From an uncultured Kordia sp. (GTDB lineage: Bacteria > Bacteroidota > Bacteroidia > Flavobacteriales > Flavobacteriaceae): a DNA stretch of 64,000 nt. The position numbers were made by a program, and so were the translations under genes. Positions within the stretch are counted from its first letter, which is position 1. Every line of letters starts with the position of its first letter. Below, one piece after another: positions 26,153-36,300 of this stretch. Location of the stretch: positions 62,001-126,000 of the forward strand of contig NZ_CANLEA010000010.1 in NCBI RefSeq assembly GCF_947489565.1, written 5' to 3'. The notes below the pieces were generated by a model, which did no database searches, was not told the origin of the DNA, and worked only from the letters and a program-made list of their open reading frames with translations.

Positions 26153-26656
26153 ATGAACCAAGAAATACAAACACTCGTAGAAAGCTTACAATTATTACCA
26201 CATCCGGAAGGCGGATTTTATAAAGAAGTATACCGCAGTGAAAAAGTGATTGCTAAAGCTGCCTTACCAGATAATTTTTCTGGAGATCGCAGCTATTGTA
26301 CAAGTATTTATTTTTTATTGACTTCTGAGAATTTTTCAGCATTTCACAGAATTAAACAAGATGAAATTTGGCATTTTTATGGTGGAAGTTCACTCAGCGT
26401 TCATGTAATTGATCAAAATGGAGATTATATAGAACATAAAGTCGGAATGAATTTTAGTCAAGGAGAACAGCCACAATTAGTGGTTCCGGCGGGTTGTTGG
26501 TTCGCATCAAGTGTTTCACAAAAAGATTCATACGCGTTTGTAGGTTGTACAGTAGCACCAGGATTCGATTTTGAAGATTTCGAATTGGCAGAACGTACAA
26601 GCTTACAACAGGAATATCCGCAACATGCAGACATTATTCACAAATTAACACGCTAA
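26153..26656 (+). CDS. Cupin superfamily protein, DUF985
   Basis: A 167-residue one-domain cupin. The DUF985 marks are HPEGGFYKEVYRS near the N terminus, FHRIKQDEIWHFYGGSSLSVHVI with the metal-type His cluster, and CWFASSV then FVGCTVAPGFDFEDFELA toward the end. Function is unproven; related proteins have been linked to sugar or nucleotide-sugar binding. It stands alone, with an A/C-rich spacer of repeated CCAAAGACC units before its start. Confidence 0.85.
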   Translation: MNQEIQTLVESLQLLPHPEGGFYKEVYRSEKVIAKAALPDNFSGDRSYCTSIYFLLTSENFSAFHRIKQDEIWHFYGGSSLSVHVIDQNGDYIEHKVGMNFSQGEQPQLVVPAGCWFASSVSQKDSYAFVGCTVAPGFDFEDFELAERTSLQQEYPQHADIIHKLTR

Positions 26657-26672
26657 TTTTTTAGAAAATATA

Positions 26673-28205
26673 TTAGTTTTTTAGAATTGACTTTGTCGTA
26701 TCTGTTCCTAAAACTTTTGCATAATACATTCCAGCTGGATATCCTTTTAAACTGATAGCGTTGTCCATGTTTGAAATTTCTTTTGAAAATAAACGCATGC
26801 CTAAAGCATTAAATATTTCAACAGTTATAGAAGCCTGCATATTGTCATTTTTTACATAAACAACATCATTCGTTGGATTTGGATACATTGCAAATGTTCC
26901 GTTAACTTCATTTTCATCTACACTTAAGATAACATTGCTTTGTTCTGGTAACACGGAATAGAATAATGATTCATCACTGAGTTGATTGAGTGTGGATTTA
27001 CCTAATATCATTAATTCTCCACTTGCATTCAAATTCATTTCTAGCGGATACATTTTTCTACGTTCTGTTTCTGAAGGATTCCAACTTCCATCTCCGTAAA
27101 AAGAAGTATCCAAATTTCCACTGCTTGTCAATTTTCGAAGTTGAAAATCAAATAATTTCACAGCAATATATACTTCTTGCGTTGGAGAAACTGCCATAGA
27201 TACTCTTGGCGAGAAGAAGTCGTCTATAAAATATTCTCCATTCCCATTAAATGTATTGTCATAAGCTCCATTGGCATTCATTTTAAAAATAAAACGATTG
27301 GTATTACTTCCACTTCCAGGGTTGCATCCAACACAGTATTTTGTAGCTAATATAAATATAGTATCATCAGTGTTGATATGAAATTCACTCGCATAATATT
27401 CAAAACTAGTACTTCCTGAGCTGTATTCATAGATTCCATTACCACTGCCATAGGTTGTATCTGGTTGGCCGTTATCTGTGAATCTGACGAGTAATATGCT
27501 ATATTCTGTATTGGCAAGCGTCATTATTTTACCATCAGGAAGTATATTCATGTCACTTATATAATTGTTATCAGAACTATTTCCAAGATCTGTAACACTT
27601 ATTCCGTCAAGATTGAAAGTAGTATCATACGTTCCATCATCGTTTAATTTAATAATTGCTAATTGACTAACAGTGCTTGTAGAAATAGTACCTCCGACAA
27701 AAATTTCATCATTATCATCAACTATAATTTTATAGGCAGTGTTTGAATATCCATTATCAATTTCTAATACACCATCAGTATTAAAACTTGTATCTAATGT
27801 TCCATTCTGATTCAATCGAATCACAAATAAATTTCGATGTGTAAATGATTCTGCAGCATAGCCTGTTACCAATATTTTTCCGTTGGCATCGATCGCAATA
27901 TCAATGCCTCTTTGATATATCATTGATCCAAAATCGTAGGTGAAAATACCATCAGTTCCGAAGGAAGTATCTAAAACTCCGTTTGGCATGTATTTTATTG
28001 TAACAATTTCTTCGTAGTTGGTATTATTATTGTCTAGTTTTCCCGTAGCATAGATATTTCCCGTACCATCAGTAGTAAAGGCATAATTCCATAAATCATA
28101 ACCATTAACACTAGTTTTTATAAAATTATATGTATCTAAATCTTGAGAGAATAAAGGACTTGACCCTATTAAAAAGATAGTTAATAGTAAGTAGTATTTT
28201 TTCAT
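26673..28205 (-). CDS. T9SS-exported delta-60 repeat (beta-propeller-like) protein
   Basis: A 510-residue secreted protein. After a signal peptide (about 1-20) it holds about seven to eight delta-60 repeats of ~50 residues, each with a LDTSFNTDG-like block and a DGKILVTG-like strand (for example at residues 75-90, 130-140 and 215-225). They probably form a beta-propeller. The last ~80 residues are a T9SS sorting domain (FAMYPNPTNDVVYVKN ... YPAGMYYAKVLG). A two-Cys loop CVGCNPGSG at about residue 300 is a small oddity. It is a single gene. Confidence 0.85.
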   Translation of the reverse strand: MKKYYLLLTIFLIGSSPLFSQDLDTYNFIKTSVNGYDLWNYAFTTDGTGNIYATGKLDNNNTNYEEIVTIKYMPNGVLDTSFGTDGIFTYDFGSMIYQRGIDIAIDANGKILVTGYAAESFTHRNLFVIRLNQNGTLDTSFNTDGVLEIDNGYSNTAYKIIVDDNDEIFVGGTISTSTVSQLAIIKLNDDGTYDTTFNLDGISVTDLGNSSDNNYISDMNILPDGKIMTLANTEYSILLVRFTDNGQPDTTYGSGNGIYEYSSGSTSFEYYASEFHINTDDTIFILATKYCVGCNPGSGSNTNRFIFKMNANGAYDNTFNGNGEYFIDDFFSPRVSMAVSPTQEVYIAVKLFDFQLRKLTSSGNLDTSFYGDGSWNPSETERRKMYPLEMNLNASGELMILGKSTLNQLSDESLFYSVLPEQSNVILSVDENEVNGTFAMYPNPTNDVVYVKNDNMQASITVEIFNALGMRLFSKEISNMDNAISLKGYPAGMYYAKVLGTDTTKSILKN

Positions 28206-28317
28206 AGCAATCAGTTTCGTTAAAGGTACTAAAAACTGAGCTTTTTCTAAATATGATCAAAAAAACAACTTTGACCATAAGTGCATATTCCATAGACTTA
28301 CTAGGGAATAAATGAAA

Positions 28318-28342
28318 AAGTCGACATTCGGGTAGTCGACTA
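28318..28342 (-). terminator. Intrinsic terminator after the two-component operon
   Basis: Seven-base-pair stem (28319-28325 with 28335-28341, core GTCGAC on both arms) with a nine-base loop. On the minus strand it is followed by CTTTTTC. It lies 40 bases past the response regulator stop. Confidence 0.65.
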
Positions 28343-28381
28343 TATTTTTCAAATGTTTGAGGGAAAATTAGAGCAGTACTA

Positions 28382-29095
28382 CTACTCCGCTTTATTTTTG
28401 ATTACCAATCTAAATCCTTCTCCGTGAATGTTTAAAATTTCTACGTCTTCGTCTCTTTTTAGATACTTACGTAGTTTGGCAATATAAACATCCATAGATC
28501 GTGAAGTGAAATAGTTATCATCTCTCCAAATCTTTGTTAACGCCAGTTCTCTTGGCATTAAATCATTTTCGTGCAATGCTAATAAACGCAATAATTCGTT
28601 TTCTTTTGGCGATAATTTGATTGGCTCCTCTTGATCAAACGTTAAGAAACGTAGTTTTGAGTTTAAGCTAAATCTTCCAATAACGAATTCAAATTGTTTG
28701 CTGTCTGCTACTGAATCTGATGTTTTACGTTGCATTATTGCTTTGATTTTCATCAATAATACTTCCGAATCAAAAGGCTTATTTAAGTAGTCATCTGCGC
28801 CTACTTTATATCCTTTCATCACATCTTCTTTGAGTGCTTTTGCAGTTAAGAAAATGATTGGGACTTCTGTATTTTTTTCACGAATTTCTTTCGCAAGTGT
28901 AAAACCATCTTTGTACGGCATCATGACGTCAAGTATGCAAAGGTCGTAATTGTCTTTTTTGAATTTCTCAAATCCTTCCATTCCGTTTTTTGCATGAACA
29001 ACGTCGTAATCGTTCATTGATAGATAGTCTTTTAATACAGTTCCAAAATTCGGATCATCTTCTACTAATAAAATTTTCTTGTTTTGAATCTCCAT
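28382..29095 (-). CDS. OmpR-type response regulator (RprY-like)
   Basis: A 237-residue regulator: receiver domain 1-125 with acidic pair EDD near 12-14, phospho-acceptor Asp56 in LCILDVMMP and Lys in LTAKAL; winged-helix DNA-binding domain 140-232 ending in KRDEDVEILNIHGEGFRLVIK. Length and order match the RprY class of Bacteroidota. It is 5 bases after the kinase gene on the same strand, so the pair form one two-component system. The signal is unknown. Confidence 0.92.
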   Translation of the reverse strand: MEIQNKKILLVEDDPNFGTVLKDYLSMNDYDVVHAKNGMEGFEKFKKDNYDLCILDVMMPYKDGFTLAKEIREKNTEVPIIFLTAKALKEDVMKGYKVGADDYLNKPFDSEVLLMKIKAIMQRKTSDSVADSKQFEFVIGRFSLNSKLRFLTFDQEEPIKLSPKENELLRLLALHENDLMPRELALTKIWRDDNYFTSRSMDVYIAKLRKYLKRDEDVEILNIHGEGFRLVIKNKAE

Positions 29096-29100
29096 GCTAG

Positions 29101-30681
29101 TTACAATATTAAAGGTAATTTAATGATAAATGTACTTCCTTTTCCTTTCTCACTTTCAACGCTTATTTGTCCACCATGATCGTCGACAATACGTTTTACA
29201 TAAGCCAAGCCAAGTCCGTGCCCTTTTACATTATGTATATCACCTGTATGTTCTCTATAAAATTTTTCAAATATTCTTTTTTGTACAGATTTGGACATTC
29301 CTTGTCCTTGATCTTTTACTCTAATCTGTATATTATTTTTCACTTTTTCAGTGTAAATATCAATTTTTGGCTCTCCTTCCGTATATTTAATGGCGTTGTC
29401 TAATACATTTACCAAAACGTTGGTAAAGTGTGTATCGTTTGCCATTACCATTGAATCATTTGCTTCCAAATGCGTTTTTACATATCCGTTTCGATCTTCT
29501 ACAATCAATTCTATATGCGACATTGCATCTTCTATTAAGTCGTGCGCATCTACTTCTTCCTTACTAATTTCCAACTGGTTTTTTTCAAGTTTGGAAATTT
29601 GCAATACATTTTCTACCTGTGCATGCATTCGTTTATTTTCTTCACGAATCATTCGCAAATAACGCTTTACTTTATCTTTATCGTCAATGACTTTCGGATT
29701 TCGTACAGCATCTAAAGCCAAATTGATGGTGGCAATTGGTGTTTTAAACTCGTGCGTCATATTATTGATAAAATCAGTTTTAATTTCAGAAATCTGCTTC
29801 TGTTTGATCAACTGATACAAAGCACTAGAATATGCAATTATAATTATTAACGTAAAAACGATGGACATAATTGCCATTCCCATAATGGATGACAATACAT
29901 ATTTGTTTCTTTTTGGGAAACTTACAAATAATGTATACCCTGTTTTTTGATCGTCATTTTCAAATAATGGAACATCGTACATTCCTTCATTTGTTATCTT
30001 AAATCCGTCCGATTTTATTTTTGTAGCAAGTCCATCATCATACACACCATATTCAAAATCCATATCCAAGTCCAACTCATCCAAATAGGCTTGTATTAAA
30101 AAGGATAACAAATCATTGTTTACACGTTCATCAATGGGAGCTTGTTTCGTCAATTCATTAATGACTTCCTTGTACTGCGCCATCTTTTTAGAAACGCTGT
30201 TTACTCTTTTAAACTTCTGTACTGGAGATAGTTTTAAATCGGTATTATCTAATAAATCTTCTCGGTACGTAACGCGCGTTTCCACCACTTTAAAGTTTTT
30301 AATGGAAGTACTGTCATCTTCGGAAGCACTGTCAATGAACGTTGGAAAAATATTAAAATCTTCCTCTATAATTCCGCGAGTATATATACTAGTTTCATTA
30401 TTTTTTTCATCTCTACTAGTAATCTGATAGACATTTAACACTTGTGCATCTTTTGGTTCTCCTACACTATCCATCAATTTTTGAAATCGCAAATAGTATC
30501 TTCGGTCCTCATACTCAGACACTCTTTCGGATACACTGGTTAAGATTTGATTTGCATTCAAGGAAAAAGACTCTTGTTTTTCTTCAACAGCAGAGGCAAT
30601 CCAATAGCCTTGAACAAATATAATCCCAATGAGTGATAAACTCATCAAAATGACTAGAACAATAAATAATCGTTTACTCAT
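29101..30681 (-). CDS. Sensor histidine kinase (RprX-like)
   Basis: A 526-residue membrane kinase. Helix 1 is at 5-27, a periplasmic sensor domain covers about 28-260, and helix 2 is at 262-288. The dimerisation/phospho-acceptor domain has His310 in NMTHEFKTPIATINLALDA; the ATPase domain has NVLDNAIKYTEG, KDQGQGMSKSVQKRIFEKFYR and GHGLGLAYVKRIV. The large sensor shows no recognisable ligand motif. With the regulator downstream it matches the RprXY-type pair. Confidence 0.92.
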   Translation of the reverse strand: MSKRLFIVLVILMSLSLIGIIFVQGYWIASAVEEKQESFSLNANQILTSVSERVSEYEDRRYYLRFQKLMDSVGEPKDAQVLNVYQITSRDEKNNETSIYTRGIIEEDFNIFPTFIDSASEDDSTSIKNFKVVETRVTYREDLLDNTDLKLSPVQKFKRVNSVSKKMAQYKEVINELTKQAPIDERVNNDLLSFLIQAYLDELDLDMDFEYGVYDDGLATKIKSDGFKITNEGMYDVPLFENDDQKTGYTLFVSFPKRNKYVLSSIMGMAIMSIVFTLIIIIAYSSALYQLIKQKQISEIKTDFINNMTHEFKTPIATINLALDAVRNPKVIDDKDKVKRYLRMIREENKRMHAQVENVLQISKLEKNQLEISKEEVDAHDLIEDAMSHIELIVEDRNGYVKTHLEANDSMVMANDTHFTNVLVNVLDNAIKYTEGEPKIDIYTEKVKNNIQIRVKDQGQGMSKSVQKRIFEKFYREHTGDIHNVKGHGLGLAYVKRIVDDHGGQISVESEKGKGSTFIIKLPLIL

Positions 30682-30753
30682 TTGATCAAAATTAACGTAT
30701 AATATCGGTTATATTAACTTTTTAACCAAACCTTAACAAATATGTTAATTTCA

Positions 30754-31347
30754 TCAGATTTTCTGACTTAACAGCGAAATTTCATGATGTATTTTAGCAA
30801 CTTGAGTTTTTGCTTTTTCTAAATCTTCATTGTGAATTACATAATCAGAAAGTGCTATTTTTTTAGCATCATCCCACTGATTATTGATTCGACTTTGAAT
30901 GGCTTCTCGTGTGGTTTGGTCTCTTTGTAACAAACGTTGAAAACGTGTTTCTAAAGGTGCTACAACCGTAATAATTTTGTCGCAATGTTTATAAGAATCA
31001 TTTTCAAATAAAATGGCAACTTCTTTTATAATGTATTTTTCTTCGCTTCGTGACATATACCAATCTTTAAAATGTTGGCCAACACGTGGATGCACTATAG
31101 CGTTTATCTTTTGTAGTTCTTCTGGTTGATTAAATACAATGTTTGATAAATAACTTCGGTTTAACTCACCATCTACATAGGTTTCTTCTCCAAAAGCAGC
31201 GATCAATTCTTCTTTGATTTCTTGAGAAGTATGCATCAACTTTTTAGCTTCTATATCTGCTATGTATATTGAAACGCCTAATTCATGAAACATCTTTGCA
31301 ATGGTTGTTTTTCCACTGCCAATTCCGCCTGTAAGTCCTACTATCAT
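30754..31347 (-). CDS. coaE: Dephospho-CoA kinase
   Basis: A 197-residue P-loop kinase for the last step of coenzyme A synthesis, phosphorylating the 3'-OH of dephospho-CoA. The P-loop is GLTGGIGSGKTTIAKMF, then IADIEAKKLMH and HPRVGQHFKDWY; all typical. It overlaps the YbbR gene by 4 bases. coaBC of the same pathway lies at 45344-46555. Confidence 0.95.
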   Translation of the reverse strand: MIVGLTGGIGSGKTTIAKMFHELGVSIYIADIEAKKLMHTSQEIKEELIAAFGEETYVDGELNRSYLSNIVFNQPEELQKINAIVHPRVGQHFKDWYMSRSEEKYIIKEVAILFENDSYKHCDKIITVVAPLETRFQRLLQRDQTTREAIQSRINNQWDDAKKIALSDYVIHNEDLEKAKTQVAKIHHEISLLSQKI

Positions 31348-32306
31348 TTTTTGATTAAAAAATTTATTTTTTTGTCTTCAATGCGATGTGTTTTTACCGT
31401 TTTTGGAAATTTCACCAATTTCGGAATAAAAAAAGATGCATTTGTGTTTTTAATATCATTGTAATCGCAATATACCGCAAAGTCGTTTTCCGTAATTTTA
31501 TTGAAGTCAGATACATTCGCCGTATAGGTAATGCTTATTTCTTTTGGAAATAGTTTGATTAAATATCCTTGAGGAAGATTTTGCACTTGTAATGGAATAT
31601 TTAGTTTCCCTTCTGTAAATTTATCAACCTTTGCTACTGCCTTTACCGTTGGTTGCGAATATTTCAGACGTTTTAAGGAATCATTTTTTACGAGTTCTAA
31701 TTCTAAATCAATATCAGCATTAATATCTTCCAATTGTTTGATTTCGGTATACACTACTTTTAGTTTGTCTACAACATCTTCAGGTCCTGATATTTCAATA
31801 AATTTTGGTTCTATACGCAACGAATCGTATAAATTAAATCCTTGTTCAAACTCAAGTTCTAATTGAGGAATTACAGGAACGCGTTTCGTTTTGTTTTTTC
31901 CTAATGTAAAGTATAAGGTATCTGGAGATACGTTTAAAATTTCAATATCTTGATAAATATGTTTGTTGATAGCGTCGTTAGCAAGCACATAAAATGTATT
32001 CTCTTTTTTTGTTTTTGCAACTTTCTTTAAGTCTACTTCTATTTCTTTTTTGAAGAATTTTTGACGCAACATGCGAAATCCTGTCGTTTTTACTTGCGCC
32101 TGCACGTTATTTTCTTGGCTTCCTAATAGAATTTTATCGTTTGACAAGTTCTTATAAGCAACCGTCATATTAATCGTATCAGTATACGTATCAGAGAGTT
32201 TTACAAGTGTCCAAACAATAAAGGAAACCACAAAGAATATTAAAAATACGTTGATTTTTTTTCCTTTGATCGTAGCGCTAAATAAACTTTTTATTCCTTT
32301 AAGCAT
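31344..32306 (-). CDS. YbbR-like domain protein, membrane-anchored
   Basis: A 320-residue protein with an N-terminal hydrophobic segment (about 20-40) and a long extracytoplasmic part rich in beta strands and Lys. The repeated pattern of VxGP-like turns (EISGPEDVVDKLKVVYTEI at ~172) is the YbbR sign. It is probably periplasmic or in the outer leaflet of the inner membrane; function is unknown. Coupled by overlap to coaE, and 1 base after the glycosyltransferase. Confidence 0.7.
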   Translation of the reverse strand: MLKGIKSLFSATIKGKKINVFLIFFVVSFIVWTLVKLSDTYTDTINMTVAYKNLSNDKILLGSQENNVQAQVKTTGFRMLRQKFFKKEIEVDLKKVAKTKKENTFYVLANDAINKHIYQDIEILNVSPDTLYFTLGKNKTKRVPVIPQLELEFEQGFNLYDSLRIEPKFIEISGPEDVVDKLKVVYTEIKQLEDINADIDLELELVKNDSLKRLKYSQPTVKAVAKVDKFTEGKLNIPLQVQNLPQGYLIKLFPKEISITYTANVSDFNKITENDFAVYCDYNDIKNTNASFFIPKLVKFPKTVKTHRIEDKKINFLIKK

Positions 32307-32307
32307 G

Positions 32308-33315
32308 TTATTTTTTAAAGAAGAGTTTTGGGAATCGCTCTTCGGGTTTTTGTTTGAAAATTTTTAATGCGATGGTCGATTTTAAAAATCCAATACCATA
32401 TCCATAAAACTGAATACAGACTGCTATGATTGATAAAAACGCAATCTTGATACTTTTTGTTGTGCGCAGTGCATCTAGTAATATGGCTATAAAATATACA
32501 CCATATCCTATTAAAAACCAATGAAAAGCAAAAAATATACTGAGAATTATAGAAGTTACAAGTCCTATACAGAATAGTGTTGGAAACCAGTACGTAAGTT
32601 TAGCCGTTTCTGGATGCCACAAATTGAGTATTGGACGCACCATTCCAAACTTGTTGACTTGAATATGAAATTTTTCCCAAGAAATTCTACGTTTATGATA
32701 TACATACGCTTCTGGAATAAGTATGGTTTCATAACCTGCGTTCCAAATACGAATTGTTAAGTCTGGATCTTCTCCTGGATGAATTTGTCCAAAACCTTGA
32801 GTTTTTTCAAAGGCTTCTTTGGAAATTCCCATGTTGAAACTTCTCGGTTGAAATTTATTGACAGCCTTTTTTCCACCTCTAATTCCTCCTGTGGTTAAAA
32901 AAGCGGTCATTGCATAGCTAATTGCCTTTTGTATGGTAGTAAATGAACTATGCGCTGCATCTGGTCCGCCAAAACAATCTACATACTTATGATCTAATGC
33001 TTTTGAAACTTCTGATAAATATTGCTGTGGTAAAATACAATCTGAATCAAATATGAGGTAATAATTCCCTTTAGCACGCTTCATTCCGTAATTACGTGAG
33101 TCACCTGGTCCAGAATTAGGTTTAAAATAATAACTAATATCTAGCGAATCTTTGTATGTATTCACAATCTCTTCAGAAGAAACTGTAGAACCATCTTCTA
33201 CGATCACAACTTCAAAATCTTCCAGATATGTCTGTTTTGAGATGCTTTCAAGCAACTCTGCTACTTCATCAGGTCTGTTATATACAGGAACAACAATTGA
33301 GAATTTTATTTGCAT
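32308..33315 (-). CDS. Glycosyltransferase family 2 with C-terminal membrane helices
   Basis: A 335-residue GT-A fold transferase. SIVVPVYNRPDEVAELLESI begins the nucleotide-sugar domain, VIVEDGS is the UDP-binding strand, DSDC is the DxD-like metal site, and GEDPDLTIRIWNAG is the catalytic-loop ED pair. Several C-terminal helices, about 235-310, anchor it. I place the start at the ATG ending at 33315; an in-frame TTG at 33336 would overlap the terminator of the upstream gene, so it is less likely. Product may be a surface glycan. Confidence 0.85.
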   Translation of the reverse strand: MQIKFSIVVPVYNRPDEVAELLESISKQTYLEDFEVVIVEDGSTVSSEEIVNTYKDSLDISYYFKPNSGPGDSRNYGMKRAKGNYYLIFDSDCILPQQYLSEVSKALDHKYVDCFGGPDAAHSSFTTIQKAISYAMTAFLTTGGIRGGKKAVNKFQPRSFNMGISKEAFEKTQGFGQIHPGEDPDLTIRIWNAGYETILIPEAYVYHKRRISWEKFHIQVNKFGMVRPILNLWHPETAKLTYWFPTLFCIGLVTSIILSIFFAFHWFLIGYGVYFIAILLDALRTTKSIKIAFLSIIAVCIQFYGYGIGFLKSTIALKIFKQKPEERFPKLFFKK

Positions 33316-33338
33316 GCCGCAAATATAGGGAAACAAAA

Positions 33339-33364
33339 AAAGCTGTTCAACGAAGAACAGCTTT
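33339..33364 (-). terminator. Intrinsic terminator of the 1135-residue surface protein gene
   Basis: Ten-base-pair stem (33339-33348 with 33355-33364), loop AACGAA, and an A-run on the plus strand giving a U-run on the minus-strand transcript. It ends just before the GT2 gene. Confidence 0.85.
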
Positions 33365-33389
33365 TAATGATAAATATATGTTTAGAAGC

Positions 33390-36300
33390 TTACCTCACGA
33401 ATTTTACAACTGAAGTTCTTCCGTTTTCTAATGTTACTCTTGCAAAGTACACTCCGTTTTTAACTGAACCTAAATTTGCTTCTCCTTCTGTCGCATTTGG
33501 TTTTGCTGTCGTAAGAATTTGTCCAACTAAATTGTATACTTCTATAGATTTGATAGTACTTTGAGCATTTACTACAAAGCTATTCGTTATCGTATTTACA
33601 TAGTGTATGAAACCTCTTGTTTCCGCAGATTCAACAGATAATGGTGCGCAGGTCACTGTTGCTTCCCATCCTGGTCTTGTTACAGATCCGTCTGAAGTAA
33701 ATACAAAAGTTAAACATCCTGAAGCATCTGTAGAAATGATGGTCATACCTTGTAAATCTCCTGTTCCTACTGCTGGTGTATCATTTCTATCCCAACACCA
33801 GATAGTTCCGCCTCCTGGTGGATCAATTGTTGTTGCCATTGCATCAGCTCCATTATGAACTGTTAATCCATCATAACAAGCTGCAGCTCCATTATTTTCT
33901 GTATTAAACGAACTAAACGTTACTTGTACTCCTTCTCCAGCCATATCTGGACAAATTGTATACGTAATATCTTCATTACTTGAGTAATCTCCTGAAGCTC
34001 CTCCTGAATCTAAGAAGATTCCATTTGTACAATCAGGTGGTACAGCCACATAAGGTGTATTGAAAGCAAATGGTCCTGCCCATGCAGAAACTCCATCTGG
34101 TCCGCAATCTGCTTGTACATAAAACTCATAATTATTGTCTCCTACTAAACCTGTAGCCATATATGGATTCATAACTCCAGAAGCTGTAGCAGTTCCTGTT
34201 GCAGTTCCTCCAGCAGTTATATCTACTAATTCAATATTCCACGAAGTAGCCATTCCATTTTCTGTCCAGCCTAAGTCAGCTGTAGTTTCCGTAATATTTG
34301 TGGCTGTTAATCCATTTGGCGCTGGACATGTTTCAAGTGTTGTAAATGAAAATGGTCCTGCCCATGCAGAGAATGTTCCGCCTCCACAATCAGCTCTTAC
34401 ATAGAAAGAGTAATCATTATTTTGAGTAAGTCCCATTGCCGTGTAAGGGTTTGTAACTCCTGATACTGTTGGTGTGCCCGTTGCCATTCCGCCTCCTGTA
34501 ATGTCAACGATTTCAATATCCCAAGCTGTAGATGTTCCATTTTCTGTCCATCCTAAATCAGCACTAGTATCCATAATATTAGTTACAGTTAACCCATTTG
34601 GTGTAGGACAGGCTGGTAATTCTGTAAAGGAAATATTATCAATAGCGATATCTCCTTCAAAACTTCCTGCACTTCTTGCTCTAAATGTTACTGTAACAGT
34701 TTGTCCAGCATACGCTGCTAAATCGACAACTGCAAGTTCCCATGGTTCCGTTTCTCCTCCTTGTTGCTGACCTGATAAAGACCAAACAGTAGATCCACTT
34801 ATAATGACTTCTAATGACCCGATTTGCATTCCGAACATGTGATAGTTAAATGTCAATGCAGGCGCTGTTAAAGCTGTTAAATCTACTTGAGGAGAAAGCA
34901 ACTCTGCTGCATCTCCTATTGCTGATCCTGAAGCTTCTGTATAAAAATAGTTTCCTGTCGTAATAGATGGTGCTGGTCCAGTACCTCCTGAACCTACATC
35001 GGTTCCTGGTGCTGATTCCCAAAAATAAGACCCACTTGTATTGGTTGCTGACCAACAGTTTTCAGAAACAAAAGCTGTTGTTGCTGTTGTAAAGGTTTCA
35101 AAATCTTCTGTATATGTTGCTGCAATTGGAGCACAAGCTGTCCTGAACGTAAAAGGTCCTGCCCACGTTGATGTTCCATCTACACCACAATCAGCTCTTA
35201 CATAGAAGTCATATTCTGTATTTTCTGTAAGTCCCGTTGCAGTATATGGATTTGTAACACCTGTAGCTGTAGGTGTTCCTGTAGGCGGTGTTCCAGCTGT
35301 TACTATTTCAATATCCCAAATGGTGGCTGTTCCGTTTTCTGTCCATCCTAAATCGGCTGTAGTATCAGTGATATTACTAATTGTTAATGCATTCGGCGAT
35401 GTACATGTTGGCAATTCATCAAATACTACATTATCAATTGAAATATCTCCTTCAAATGTTCCTGCGCTTGTTCCTCTAAAGGTAACCGATATAGTTTGAC
35501 CTGCAAATGCAGATAAATCTACAGTAGCAAGTTCCCATTCGGCTGTTGCACTTGTTTGTTGTTGTCCTGACAATGTCCAAACATTCGTAGTTCCATTTAC
35601 TAATACATCTAAAGTTCCTATTTCTCCTCCAAACATATGATAGTTAAATGTTAGTGATGGAGTTGTCAATCCTGATAAGTCTACTAATGGAGATATTAAG
35701 TCTGTTGTATCGCCTGCTGTTCCATTAGATGCTTCAGTATAAAAGTAATTTCCTGTTGTAATTGATGGGTCTGGTCCTGTTCCTCCTGAACCTGCATCAG
35801 TTCCTGGAGCTGATTCCCAAAAATAAGCACCGCCAGTTCCTTCCCAACAATTTTCAGAAGCAAATGCTGATCCCGAAGTAGTAAATGTTTCAAAATTTTC
35901 AGTGTATGGTGCTGTAAATGCAGTACAGGCTGTTCTAAATGTAAAAGGTCCAATCCAATTGGAAACACCATCTACACCACAATTAGCTCTTACATAGAAG
36001 TCATATTCTGTATTATCCATAAGTCCCATTGCAGTATATGGGTTTGAAACACCTGTAGCTGTAGGTGTTCCTGTAGGAGCTGTTCCAGCTGTTACTATTT
36101 CTACATCCCAAGCTGTAGCAGATCCACTTTCTAACCAAGATAAATCTGCTGTTGAAGCGGTAATATTAGCAGCTGCTAAAGTAGATGGATCTGGGCATGT
36201 TGGTGGTGCCGCAGAAGTAATTGTTGGTGAATCAAAACAAAATCCCCATTCAAAACCTGGGCCACCTACTAAATCATCAAAATAAATTCTATATTGAAAG